This document shows positions 1 through 9,754 of a stretch of 64,000 nucleotides of DNA, piece after piece. This DNA is from RHKX01 sp963745755 (GTDB lineage: Bacteria; Actinomycetota; Thermoleophilia; Solirubrobacterales; 70-9): assembly GCA_963745755.1 (NCBI GenBank), contig CAVUYP010000001.1, positions 2,604,001-2,668,000 of the forward strand, given 5' to 3'. How positions within the stretch are numbered: the first letter of the stretch is position 1; each line of letters begins with the position of its first letter. Position numbers and translations under genes: made by a program. The notes beneath the pieces were generated by a model. It was not told the DNA's origin, did not search any database, and saw nothing but the letters and a program-made list of their open reading frames with translations.

Positions 1-447
1 GGCGTGATCGCGAAGCGGCTCGATGCGCCCTACTGCCCCGGCAAGCGCACCTCGATGGTCAAGATCAAGCGGCTGCGGACGATCGACGCCGTCGTCGCCG
101 GCTGGCGCCCCGGCAAGGAGCCAGGCACGGTCGGCTCGCTGATGCTCGGCCTCTACGACGGTGGCGAGCTTCGCGTCGTCGGTCACACGTCCGGGCTCAA
201 GGCCGCCGAGAAGCGCGAGCTCGTCGCCACCCTGGCGCCGTACGAGACCGGCGATCGCGGCTCCGCCGACCCGAGTCGCTGGGCCGCCGACCGCGACCTC
301 GAATGGGTCTCGCTGCGCCCCGAGCTCGTCATCGAGGTCAGCTTCGACCACGTCAGCGCCGGCCGGATCCGCCACGGCGCGAAGATCCTCCGCTGGCGCG
401 ACGACAAGCAGCCGGCCGCCTGCACGATCGACCAGCTCGATTCTTAG
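1..447 (+). CDS. ATP-dependent DNA ligase, C-terminal part (cut by window start)
   Basis: Only the last 148 codons are present; the gene begins upstream of the window. The visible part begins just before nucleotidyltransferase motif IV (GVIAKR, with Y-PGKR after it) and motif V (MVKIKR), the lysines that contact the nucleotide phosphates. An OB-fold domain follows (VGSLMLGLYDGGELR onward). This is the arrangement of the ligase domain of LigD or of a stand-alone LigC-type enzyme, which seals breaks during non-homologous end joining. A LigD-type polymerase lies convergently just downstream, which supports an end-joining role. Whether the missing part carries a nuclease domain cannot be seen. 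Confidence 0.85.
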   Translation, partial: GVIAKRLDAPYCPGKRTSMVKIKRLRTIDAVVAGWRPGKEPGTVGSLMLGLYDGGELRVVGHTSGLKAAEKRELVATLAPYETGDRGSADPSRWAADRDLEWVSLRPELVIEVSFDHVSAGRIRHGAKILRWRDDKQPAACTIDQLDS

Positions 448-453
448 TTATCT

Positions 454-490
454 CCGGCCAGATGCTCCGCTTCGCGTCCGCTCTGGCCGG
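454..490. terminator. Hairpin between convergent genes
   Basis: A perfect 9-base inverted repeat (CCGGCCAGA / TCTGGCCGG) with a 19-base loop sits between the ligase stop and the polymerase stop. It could end transcription from both sides. There is no T-tract, as is common in GC-rich actinobacteria. Confidence 0.5.
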
Positions 491-508
491 GCGTTCGAGG
501 CCCCGCGG

Positions 509-1519
509 TCAGCCGCTTTCCTTGGCCCTGCTTGGCTGGACGCGCTTCGGCTCGCCCTTCTGCTTGCGGAAGTGGGGCGGCCACGGGGCGTCGCCGAGGC
601 CCTCGGCCTCGTCGCGGGCGGCGAGATCGAGCAGGGCGTCGAGGCGGCCCGGATGCTCGTCGATCGCCGCCGCCGGGTCGCCGCTCTCGCGGATCCGGTC
701 GGGGACGGTGCGCAGCGTGAAGGCGGCCGGATCGACGTCGGCGACCTCGTCCCATTCGAGCGGGGTGCTGACCCGGGCGTCGGCGACCGGCCGCACCGAG
801 TAGGCGGAGGCGACGGTGCGGTCGCGGGCGTTCTGGTTGTAGTCGACGAAGACGCCGTGCCGCTCCTCCTTCCACCACTTGCTGGTCGCCAGCTTCGGGA
901 CCCGCCGCTCGATCTCGCGGGCGAGCGCGAGCGCCGCGCGACGGACGTCGTCGAACCCCCATTCGGGGACGAGCCGGACGTTGACGTGGATGCCGCGGTT
1001 GCCACTCGTCTTCGGGAAGCCGACGAGGTCGTGGTCGACGAGCACGTCGCGGGCGGTCAGCGCGACCCGGCGGACGTCGTCCCAGCTCGCCTCCGGCGTC
1101 GGGTCGAGGTCGACCCGGAGTTCGTCGGGATGGTCGAGGTCGGAGCGCCGGCACGGCCACGGGTTGAAGTCGATGACGCCGAGGTTGACGGCCCAGACGA
1201 GGTGCGCGGCGTCGTTGGCGCAGAGCTCGCGGGCCGAGCGCCCGCTCGGGAAGTGCACGGTCGCCGACTCGAGCCACTCCGGCGCCCCCTTCGGGACTCG
1301 CTTCTGGAAGAAGAAGTCGCCGCCGGCTCCGTCGACGAACCGCTTCAGCGTCGTCGGCCGGTCGCGGAGGTGAATCAGCGCCGCGGCGGCCACGCTCACG
1401 TAGTACTCGGCGAGCTCGAGCTTGCTGATCGGCGGGTCGGTGGTCGCGAAGAACGGCTTGCCGGGGTTCGAGAGCCGGACCTCGCGCCCGGACGCCTCGA
1501 TCGTCGTCGCCTCCGCCAT
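509..1519 (-). CDS. LigD-type NHEJ DNA polymerase/primase domain protein
   Basis: The 336-residue protein is a stand-alone polymerase domain of the LigD archaeo-eukaryotic primase family. This family fills gaps and adds nucleotides at broken DNA ends with Ku and ligase. Visible family motifs are LRVDLDPTP (metal-binding aspartates, about residues 133-141), the SGNRGIHV stretch (about 170) with the conserved histidine, and VFVDYNQNARDRTVASAYS (about 222-240) near the third acidic residue. Its length matches other single-domain polymerases. The start is the ATG preceded at 7 bases by TACCCT, the leaderless pattern seen across this window. It converges on a ligase gene, so the functions of a classical fused LigD appear split over two genes. 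Confidence 0.88.
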   Translation of the reverse strand: MAEATTIEASGREVRLSNPGKPFFATTDPPISKLELAEYYVSVAAAALIHLRDRPTTLKRFVDGAGGDFFFQKRVPKGAPEWLESATVHFPSGRSARELCANDAAHLVWAVNLGVIDFNPWPCRRSDLDHPDELRVDLDPTPEASWDDVRRVALTARDVLVDHDLVGFPKTSGNRGIHVNVRLVPEWGFDDVRRAALALAREIERRVPKLATSKWWKEERHGVFVDYNQNARDRTVASAYSVRPVADARVSTPLEWDEVADVDPAAFTLRTVPDRIRESGDPAAAIDEHPGRLDALLDLAARDEAEGLGDAPWPPHFRKQKGEPKRVQPSRAKESG

Positions 1520-1586
1520 CCGATTCAGGGTATCCCCGCCGTCGCCGCTGTGATCCGTCGCCGCGGTCGATACGTTGAATGGGGGA

Positions 1587-2481
1587 ATGGGAAGGCCGGA
1601 GACACTGACCTACGGGCGCGAGGACAGGATCGCGCGCATCACCCTCGAACCGCCCGGAGCGCGGCAACGGGATCACGCTGGAGATGCCGGCCGAGCTCGC
1701 CGCGGCGGTCGAGGAGGCGAATCTCGACCCGGCGGTGCACGTGATCGCGCTCGCCGGCAACGGCAAAGGGTTCTGCGGGGGCTACGACCTCGGCGCCGCC
1801 GAGCAGCTCGGCGGCGGGCCGGGCGGGGAGGGCTCCGGCCGCGCCGACGATCCGGCGACCGTCGCCGCCAATCACGACCCGGAGCGCACCTGGGACCCGG
1901 TCCTCGACTTCCAGATGATGTCCCGGAACCTGCGCGGCTTCATGTCCCTGTTCCACTCCGACAAGCCGGTGATCTGCAAGATCCACGGCTTCTGTGTCGC
2001 CGGCGGCACCGACATGGCGCTCTGCTCGGATCTGATCGTCGCCGAGGACCGGGTGAAGATCGGCTATCCGCCCGCCCGCGTCTGGGGCGTGCCGACCTCG
2101 ATGCTGTGGGCGCATCGGATCGGTCTCGAGCGCGCCCGCCGGCTCTTGCTGACCGGCGACTCGATCGACGGTACGACCGCCGTCGAGTGGGGGCTCGCCT
2201 CCGAGGCGGCGCCGCTGCCCGACCTCGACGCGACGTTCGAGCGGCTGCTCGGGCGCGTCGCCCGGCTGCCGGTCAACCAGCTCGTCATGCACAAGCTTGC
2301 GATCAACGCCCCGCTGCTCAGCCAGGGGCTCTACGGCAACCAGGTGATGAGTGTCTTCTTCGATGGCATCGCCCGGCACACGCCGGAGGGGTACGCGTTC
2401 GCGCGTCAGGCGGCGGCTGACGGGTATAGGGAGGCGATACGTCGCCGCGATGAGCCGTTCGGCGACCACGGACTCTCATGA
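1587..2481 (+). CDS. Enoyl-CoA hydratase/isomerase family protein (crotonase), apparent frameshift
   Basis: This is a crotonase-fold enzyme of about 297 residues once one base is dropped. N-terminal residues run to RIARITL in one frame and continue as NRPERGNGITLEMP in the next; the extra base is near 1647 (ctcGaac), a ctc/ctg leucine reading. The oxyanion-hole regions are visible: LAGNGKGFCGGYDL and GFCVAGGTDMALCSDLIVA. Family members hydrate or isomerise acyl-CoA thioesters; the substrate cannot be told. The chosen ATG follows TACGTT by 10 bases; a TTG 12 bases upstream is an alternative. The stop overlaps the next gene's ATG (ATGA), suggesting co-transcription with the methyltransferase. 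Confidence 0.82.
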
Positions 2482-3527
2482 ACCAGGTCTCACGGGCGCC
2501 AGACATCCTCGACAACATCTCCGACCTCAGCTCAGCGATGTGGACCTACACGAGCCTCTCGGCCTGCTTCGAGCTCGGCATCGTCAAGGAGCTCGGCGAG
2601 CCGGTCAGCGCCGCCGAGCTCGCCGCCCGGCTCGGGCTCGAGGTCGAGCTGGTCGAGGACCTGCTCGGCGTCCTGCTCGCCCTCGGCGCGGTCGAGCGCG
2701 GCACCAACGGCGACGGCGGCCGCTTCGTCGCGACCCCCGCCTTCGAGACCTTCCGGGCCGGCTCGCTCGGCCGCGTCACGCGGGCCGGGATCCGCAGCGA
2801 TCACCTGCAGACGGCCGACGCGTTGCGCCGCGCCCGCGCCGGCGTGCTCACGCCGGGCTGGGACCATCTCGATCCGGACGTGCTCGTCGCCCAGGGTGAG
2901 ACCGCCGGGCTGTTCCGGCTGTCGGCCGAGCACGTGCTGCCGTCGCTGACCGGGCTCCGCGAGGCTCTCGAGCGCCCCGGCGCGACGTTCCTCGACGTCG
3001 GTGCCGGAGTCGGCGTGATCAGCTCCGAGCTCTGCATGGTCTATCCCGAGGTCGCCGCCGAGTGCCTCGAGCCGAATCCGGAGGCACGGCGGATCGGCCG
3101 CGAGCGGATCCGCGCCGCCGGCCTCGGCGAGCGCATCTCGTTCGTCTCCCGCGGCGTCGAGGAGCTCGACGCGGTTCGCCGCTACGACCTCGCGATCATC
3201 CCGCAGCCTTTCCTTTCACGACCGGCGTTCGAAGCGGGCATCGTCAACGTCGGGCGGGCGCTGCGGAGCGGCGGCTGGCTGCTCGTCCTCTCCCTCGACG
3301 TTCCCGAGTCCGACCCGGTTTCGGCGGCGGCGAGCCGCGTCCGAGCCCGGCTCTGGGGTGGCGGTGCGATCGGCGCCGGCGAGCTGACCGACGGGCTGGC
3401 GCGATCCGGCTACGAGGCCGTGCACGCCCACCCGCCCGTCGGCGGCTATCGGATGTTCGCCGCACGGGTGCCGAAGCGCCGCGACACGCCGACCACGGGC
3501 TCCACCGCCGTGCCCGCCCAGGCATGA
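2478..3527 (+). CDS. SAM-dependent methyltransferase with N-terminal winged-helix domain
   Basis: 349 residues. The first ~100 residues (DLSSAMWTYTSLSACFELGI, then SAAELAARLGLEVELVEDLL) resemble the dimerisation winged-helix domain of O-methyltransferases. The Rossmann SAM-binding loop is FLDVGAGVGVISSEL (about 172-186), with an acidic residue after strand 2 (ECLEPNPEA). The C-terminus (SGGWLLVLSLDVPESDP) fits the end of the methyltransferase fold. It overlaps the crotonase gene by four bases, so the two are probably translated together. The methyl acceptor is unknown; a small hydroxylated or CoA-linked molecule is only a guess. Confidence 0.78.
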   Translation: MNQVSRAPDILDNISDLSSAMWTYTSLSACFELGIVKELGEPVSAAELAARLGLEVELVEDLLGVLLALGAVERGTNGDGGRFVATPAFETFRAGSLGRVTRAGIRSDHLQTADALRRARAGVLTPGWDHLDPDVLVAQGETAGLFRLSAEHVLPSLTGLREALERPGATFLDVGAGVGVISSELCMVYPEVAAECLEPNPEARRIGRERIRAAGLGERISFVSRGVEELDAVRRYDLAIIPQPFLSRPAFEAGIVNVGRALRSGGWLLVLSLDVPESDPVSAAASRVRARLWGGGAIGAGELTDGLARSGYEAVHAHPPVGGYRMFAARVPKRRDTPTTGSTAVPAQA

Positions 3528-3537
3528 TCTGCGGGCG

Positions 3538-4137
3538 ATGATCAGGGTTCACCGGGTTCCCTTCTCGACCAACGTCGAGCGCGTCGCTCTTGCGGCGGGC
3601 CTGAAGGGGGTGGCTTTGGACTGGGTCGACCATGCCGACGACGATCGCTCGGCGGTCGTCGAGCTGAGCGGGCAGCGCCTGGTTCCGATCGCCGAGTTCG
3701 GGACCGAGGTCGTTCGCGGCTCGATGCGGATCGTCGGGCGGATCGAATCCGAGCATCCGCAGCCGCGGCTCTGGCCCTCCGACCCGGCAGAGCGGGCGGC
3801 GGCGGCGATCACGATCGACTGGTTCGACCGCGTCTGGAAGGGCCCGCCGAACGCGCTCGACGGTCCACCGCCAGCCGATGCCGAGGCCCTGCGGGCGCGT
3901 TCGCGGCGCTGGACCGGCTGGCTCGCGGAGCTGCTCGGAGCGGCGCCGTACTTCGGCGGCGACGAGCCCGGCGTCGTCGACGTCTGCGTCTTCCCATTCC
4001 TCAAGTACGCCGTCGTCGATCCCGATCCGGCCGACGTCGAGCCGTTCCACGCGGTGCTGGCCGAGCTGCTCCGTGCCGACCCGCATCCGGAGCTCGACGC
4101 CTGGGCCCGGCTCGTCGACGCGCATCCCCGCGCCTAG
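3538..4137 (+). CDS. Glutathione S-transferase-like protein
   Basis: 199 residues with an N-terminal thioredoxin-like fold (IRVHRVPFSTNVERVALAAGLKGVALDWV), a cis-proline-like segment (QRLVPIAEF) and an all-helical C-terminal half (DPAERAAAAITIDWFDRVW to WARLVDAHP). This matches the GST superfamily in size and layout. Most actinobacteria lack glutathione, so the natural thiol or ligand is uncertain. The ATG follows CATGAT by 9 bases, the same layout as at the meaB start. It lies 10 bases after the methyltransferase and may also be in that operon. Confidence 0.65.
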   Translation: MIRVHRVPFSTNVERVALAAGLKGVALDWVDHADDDRSAVVELSGQRLVPIAEFGTEVVRGSMRIVGRIESEHPQPRLWPSDPAERAAAAITIDWFDRVWKGPPNALDGPPPADAEALRARSRRWTGWLAELLGAAPYFGGDEPGVVDVCVFPFLKYAVVDPDPADVEPFHAVLAELLRADPHPELDAWARLVDAHPRA

Positions 4138-4143
4138 CCGCCG

Positions 4144-5575
4144 CTACCAGGGCACCCGGTGGATCTCGAAGAGGTTCGTGCCGAGCTCCTGGTCCGGCAG
4201 CCCGGCGGTGACCGCGATCAGCTCGCCCGGCTTCGCGATCCCCTCGCGGCGGGCGATCATCGCGCAGTCGGCGAGCAGGTCGCGCAGCTCTCCCCAGTGG
4301 TCGTGGCGCACGCAGCGGACGCCGAACAGGAGGTTGAGCCGGCGGACGGTCTCGGGCCGCTGCGAGATCGCGAGGATCGGCACCTCGGGACGGAACGAGG
4401 AGACGATCCGCGCCGTCCGGCCGCTCGACGTCGGCACGACGATCGCGGCGAGGCCGAGCCGGTAGGTCGAGCCGACCGCGCCCTGCGCGACAGCGGTCGA
4501 GACGTCGCCGCCGCCGATCTCGACCCGGTTCAACAGCCAATCGCCGTAGGGAAGGTCCTGCTCGGTCACCCGCGCGACCCGGTCCATCGTCGCGACTGCC
4601 TCGACCGGGTGGTCGCCGATCGCCGTCTCCTCGGAGAGCATCACGGCGTCGGTGCCGTCGTAGATCGCGTTGGCGACGTCGGTCACCTCGGCTCGGGTCG
4701 GCCGATCGCTGGTGACCATCGAGGCGAGCATCTGCGTCGCCGTGATCACCGGCTTCGAGCTGCGGCCGGCGATGCGGATCAGCCGCTTCTGGGTCGCCGG
4801 GACGGACTCGATCGGCAGCTCGATCCCGAGGTCGCCGCGGGCGACCATGATCCCGCTCGTCGCCGCCGCGACGATCGCCTCGGCCTGCTCGGCGGCCTGC
4901 GGCTTCTCGATCTTCGCGATCAGCGGGATGTCGGAGTGGCGCTCGGCGAGCCGCTCGGAGACCGGCTCGAGATCCGCCGCCGAGCGCACGAACGAGACGG
5001 CCAGCAGGTCGACGTCGTGATCGACCGCGAAGTCCACCCAGCCCATGTCGGCGGCACCGGCCGCCGGCATCCCGGCGCTGCTGCCTGGCAGGTTGACGCC
5101 CTGGTGGGAGGCGACCCGCCCGCCGGCCTCGACCATGCAGCGGATCTCTTCGCCGTCGATCTCGAGCGCCCGCAGCCGCACCCGGCCGTCGGCGAGGTAG
5201 ATCGGGTCGCCTTCATCGACGGCGCCCGGCAGCCCGTCCCATCCGACCGAGAGCAGCTCCCGGGAGCCGATCGTCGCGTCGTCGGTCGTCAGCGTCAGCT
5301 CGCGGCCGGCCTCGATCTGGACGAAGCCGTTCTCGACCTCGTCGAGCCGCAGCTTCGGCCCCGGGAGGTCGCCGAGGATCGCCGACCCACTTGCCCATCA
5401 GCTCGCCGGCGGCGCGGATCCGCTCGATGTTCTCGGCGTGGCTGTCCTCGTCGCCGTGAGAGAAGTTGAGCCTGAAGACGTCGGCTCCGGCAGAGATCAG
5501 CCGCTCGAGGATCTTCGGCGATCGCGACGCGGGACCGACGGTCGCGACGATCTTGGTCCGTCGGTGGTCGGCCAT
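4144..5575 (-). CDS. pyk: Pyruvate kinase (apparent frameshift)
   Basis: Converts phosphoenolpyruvate and ADP to pyruvate and ATP, the last step of glycolysis. The N-terminus (TKIVATVGPASRSPKILERL, then RLNFSHGD) and the catalytic core (SFVRSAADL, LIAKIEKPQAAE, IMVARGDLGIELP, PVITATQMLASM, PTRAEVTDVANAIYDGTDA) are typical. Length is 476 residues after removing one base near 5380, where MGKWVG continues as ILGDLPGPKLRLDEV in the next frame (ggc/ggg glycine reading). The ATG shares a base with the TGA of the P-type ATPase upstream (TGATG), so the two genes are co-transcribed and probably translationally coupled. The C-terminal regulatory domain ends with ELGTNLFEIHRVPW. Confidence 0.93.
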
Positions 5576-8104
5576 CAGACCACCTCGGTGGGCTCTTCGC
5601 CGGGCTCGGCCGGAGACTGCGGGCGCCGCGTCGCAGCGGCCGGTTCGTGGGTCGGCTCGGGCAGCGGGTCGCCGGACAGCGTTCGCGCTCCGTCCGGCGT
5701 CCTCGTCGAGCTCGAGCCGCTGGATGTAGGGCAGCCGCCAGAGCGCGCTGGCGACGACCAGGCCGGCGGCGACGGAGAGCATGCAGACGAACCACTGCCC
5801 GGCCGAGAGCAGCTCGAGCTCGAAGAACTGCCGCAGCGGCTCGACCGCGAGGATCGCCGCGAGGAGCCCGCCGAGCGCCGTCACCATCGCGAGCATGTAG
5901 CCCTGGATCGCGATGTGGTCGCGGCCGGGACCGCGCTCGAGCAGGAGGATGAAGGCGAGGCCGAGGACGATCAGCGTCGTCGTCGCCGCCGTCCGTCCGT
6001 CGTTCAGGGAGCCGCCGAAGATTCCGTCGACGAGCCCGAAGGAGAGCAGCGAGCCGACGCCGATGCCGATGCCGGCGGGAACCGCGAACGCCGCCAGCGC
6101 CCGCAGCAGGCGACCGCGGTAGAGCGGCCCCTCGCTGGGCGCGAGCGCGAGCACGAACGAGGGGATGCCGATCGTCAGCAGCGCCGCGACGGTCAGCTGC
6201 CGCGGCAGGAACGGGAACGTGAAGCCGATCAGCGCCGCCGCGACGATCAGGAAGCCGGCGTAGACGGTCTTGGTCAGGTAGAGCCGGCCGAGGCGATGGA
6301 TGTTGCGGGCGATCCGTCTGCCCTCGGCGACGGCGCGCGGCAGCATCGAGAACTGGTCGCGGAGCAGGACGATGTCGGCGATGCCCTTCGTGATCTGGCT
6401 GCCCGAGCCCATCGCCACTGCAAGCCGGGCCTGCTTCAGGGCCGGCACGTCGTTGACGCCGTCGCCGATCATCGCCGTGAATCTTCCCGAGTCGGACAGA
6501 GCGCGCCGACCAGGGCCTTCTTCTGGTCGGGGGTGATCCTGCAGAAGATCGTGTTCGCCGTGGCGACCGCGGCCAGCTGCTCGGGGTCGTCGGGGAGCGA
6601 CGGGCCCTCGACGACGCCGGCGTCGCGATCGACGCCGAGCGCGTAGGCGACCGCGGTGACGGTCTGGCGCGGCATCGCCGGAGATCAGCTTCAGGTCGAC
6701 GTCCTGCTCGCGCATGAACTCGATCGTCTCGGCGGCGTCGGGCCGCAGCGTCTCCTCGAGCACGACGAGCGCGCGCGGCTCGAGCCGCGGCGGCGGCTCC
6801 GCCTGCGGGGTCGGACGGCAGGCCGTCGCGGGCCTCGCCGAAGGCGACGACGCGGCGGCCTCGGCCGGCCTCGGCCTCGAGCCGGCTCTGCAGCTCGTCC
6901 GGCAGCGTCATCGCGCCGGACCCGACGAGGACGTCGGGGGCGCCGACGACGTAGCTGCGCGGCCGGCCCTCGCCGTTCATCGTCAGCCCGCTCCACTTCC
7001 AGCGCGAGGAGAAGGGGACCTCGGCTCGGTGACGCCGGCGGCCTGCTCGGGGAACGCCTCGGCGATCGTCTCCAGCGTGCGGTTGCGCTCTCCGGCCGAG
7101 GCCGCGAACCGGCCCAGCGCCCGCTCGGCGGAGCCGGCCTGCTCGGGGTCGGCGCTGACCGACCTCGATCAGCTCGAGGGTGCCGTCGGTGAGCGTGCCG
7201 GTCTTGTCGACGCAGATCGTGTCGACGGCGGCGAGCGCCTCGGTCGCGCTGATCTGCTGGACCAGCGTGTCCATCCGGGCGAGCCGGACGGCGGCGACCG
7301 CGAGCGTGACGCTCATCAGCAGCACCAGGCCCTCCGGGATCAGCGTGATCAGCCCCGCGGTCGCCGTCTGCGCGGCCTCGGTGAAGTCGATGCCGCGGAC
7401 GATGAAGCCGCCGAGCATCAGGACCGCCATCGGCACGAGGATGATCGTCGTCGCCCAGAGGATCCGGTTCACCTCGAGCTGCAGCGGCGACGGTGGGTGG
7501 CGGAACTCCTTCGCCTGCCCGGCGATCTTCTCCGCGTAGGAGTCGCCGCGGACGGCATCGACCTCGTAGTGGCCGGAGCCGGAGCTGCAGAATGCGCCGG
7601 AGAGCAGCCGCTCGCCACGCTGCTTGCCGATCCCGTCGGCCTCGCCGGTCAGCAGCGACTCGTCGACGCGTCAGCCCGCGCGAGGCGACCACCTCGCCGT
7701 CGGCGACGAGCTGGTCGCCGGGCTCGACCCGGATCACGTCGCCGGGGACGATCTCGTCGGCGCGCAGCTCGACGCCGTGGCCCTCGCGGACCACCTCGGC
7801 CCGCGGGGCGACCAGCAGCGCCAGGCTGTCGAGCGTCTCCTTCGCCTTGATCTCCTGGCGGATGCCGATCGCCGAGTTGACGATCGCGATCACGCCGAAC
7901 AGCGCGTCCGCCCACAGGCCCTGGCTGAGGACGAGGATGAAGAAGACGAGGATGATCGCGTTGAACAGCGTCAGGACGTTGGCGAGCACGATCGATCGCA
8001 CCGATCGGCTCGAGTCCTCCTCGGCCGGGCCGAGCTGCCGCAGCCGCACGCGGCCTCGGCGTCGCTCAGCCCGAGCACTTCGGTTGTCGGATCCGCCGCG
8101 CCAT
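5575..8104 (-). CDS. CtpE-like cation-transporting P-type ATPase (many apparent frameshifts)
   Basis: The protein is about 838 residues when 13 surplus bases are removed, and the length then divides exactly by three. Signatures in order: an N-terminal GLSDAEA motif, membrane segments LANVLTLFNAIILVFFILVL and onward, LLTGEADG, the phosphorylation site DKTGTLTDG, the hinge GDGVNDVPALKQA, and six C-terminal membrane segments ending ALWRLPYIQRLELDEDA. The set resembles mycobacterial CtpE, a calcium-linked P-type ATPase; the ion here is not provable. Frame changes occur near 5695, 6497, 6667, 6806, 7026, 7160, 7668, 8047-8051 and 8094-8098, always with synonymous third-base readings. With those resolved, the start is ATG (MAGDPTTEV) 6 bases after CATTCT. 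The TGA overlaps the pyk start. Confidence 0.82.
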
Positions 8105-8162
8105 CCCTACAGAATGAAGCAGGCCCTCCCGGCGGGCGCGCCGGCGCGCCCGGCACCGGGCC

Positions 8163-8562
8163 TCAGTCGATCCAGAACTCGTCCTCGGTGACGACCTCGG
8201 GGCCGAGGTCGTCGACGCGGACTGAGCAGAGCACGATCTCGGCCTCGCTCGTCGCCGTCGTTGTGGATCGAGCGCAGCGCCTGCGGCGAGATCCGCACGG
8301 CCGTGCCCGGGCCGGCCTCGAACACGTCGTCGTCGACCTTGAACGTGACCGTGCCCGCGGTGACCAGGTAGATCTCCTCCTGGGTCATGTGGCGGTGTCC
8401 GTAGCTGCCCCGGCCGCCGGTCCCGGGCGGCATCCGCCGCCAGGTCAGGGCGACCTGCTCGGCGCCGAGCGAGTCGGTGTAGGAGAGCATCTCTCCGAAG
8501 CCCTCGTAGGACGCCATGTAGTCGGTGGCGTCGCCTCTGCGGCTGACCGTGTAGTTGCTCAT
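8163..8562 (-). CDS. Small cupin-domain protein (apparent frameshift)
   Basis: A single-domain cupin of about 132 residues. The metal-binding motif is GHRHMTQEEIYLV (about 63-75), followed by GTVTFKVDDDVFEAGPGTAV and a second cupin motif ISPQALRSIHN. The frame changes near 8253; after dropping one base the C-terminus reads AEIVLCSVRVDDLG to EFWID. Substrate unknown: family members include dioxygenases, isomerases and sensors. GGAGGA lies 6 bases before the ATG at 8562 but abuts the upstream ATG at 8568, so 8562 is preferred. It is one of few genes here with a clear ribosome site. Confidence 0.8.
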
Positions 8563-8642
8563 CGCCATTCCTCCGATCGGCTCTTGGCGACCCACGATTG
8601 CACGAATCGCATGCCGGCCCGGATCCGAATAGGCTCTCGGCG

Positions 8643-9712
8643 ATGGCACCGAAGCTCGGCAATCAACCTCGGCTACTGGGGGATCGGCCCGCAGGGCCAG
8701 GAGGCCGTCGATCTCGTCCGCACCGCCGAGTCGAACGGCTTCGAATCGGTCTGGGTCGCCGAGAGCTACGGCTCCGACGTCGTCTCCGTGCTCGCCTGGC
8801 TGGCCGCGCAGACCGAGACGATCAAGCTCGGCGCTGCGATCATGCAGGTGCCCGCCCGCCCGCCCGCCGCCGCGGCGATGGCCGGCGCGACGATCGACGC
8901 GCTCTCCGGCGGCCGCTTCATGTTCGGGTTCGGCCCCTCCGGGCCGCAGGTCTCCGAGGGCTGGTACGGGGTCCCCTACGCGAAGCCGTGGGGCCGCACC
9001 CGCGAGTACATCGAGGTCGTTCGCGAGATCATCGCCCGCGAGGGGCCGCTCGACCATCAGGGCGAGCACTACCAGCTGCCGATGCCGGGGGGCACCGGGC
9101 AGGGCAAGGCCCTGAAGCTCAACTTCCACCCGCTCCGCAACGAGATTCCGGTCTTCGTCGGCGCGATCGGCCGCAAGTCGGTGCGAGATGGCGGCCGAGA
9201 TCTGCGACGGCTGGATCCCGATCTTCTTCAGCCCCGACGCCTTCGAGGAGACCTGGGGCGAGCACCTCGCGGCCGGCTTCGAGAAGGGCGGCCGGCAGCG
9301 ATCCGATCTCGAGATCAGCCCGTCGATCCAGGTCGCGATCGACGGCGACCTCGAGGTCGCCCGCAACGTCGTCCGGACCGGGCTGCTGCTCTACCTCGGC
9401 GGTATGGGCAGCCGCGAGACCAACTTCTACGTCGACCTCGCCTGCCGCTTCGGCTTCGAGGACGAGGCGCTGCGGGTCCAGTCGCTGTTCCTCGACGGCA
9501 AGCGCGACGAGGCCTTCCAGGCGATTCCCGAGGAGCTCGTCGACGCGACGTCGCTGGTCGGCACCGAAGCCGAGGTGACCGAGCGGATCGAGCGGTTCAC
9601 CGCCGTCGGTATCGACCGGCTGATCTGCTCGCCGGTCCACCTCGACGCCGGCGAGCGCACGCACACGATCGAGCGGCTGGCGGCGATCGTCGGCGCACCC
9701 GCATCGGCCTGA
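8643..9712 (+). CDS. LLM-class (luciferase-like) flavin/F420-dependent oxidoreductase, apparent frameshifts
   Basis: A luciferase-like monooxygenase-fold protein of 355 residues after removing two bases (near 8661 and 9184). Typical features are INLGYWGIGPQ, FESVWVAESYGSDVVSVLAW, TIKLGAAIMQVPARPPAAAA, LSGGRFMFGFGPSGPQVSEG and ICDGWIPIFFSP. Many actinobacterial members use coenzyme F420; others use FMN, and the sequence does not decide. The two frame changes read as ggc/gga glycine and gtg/gtc valine. The ATG is 7 bases after TAGGCT with no ribosome site. The C-terminus (FTAVGIDRLICSPVHLDAGE) is intact. Confidence 0.85.
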
Positions 9713-9754
9713 GACGGTCCGCCCCGACCGCCGCGGCGGGGGTATAACGGGTCG

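Noticed and set aside
5575..8104. The P-type ATPase as a decayed pseudogene
   Set aside because: All catalytic motifs and membrane segments remain, changes are silent at the protein level, and the corrected length is a whole number of codons.
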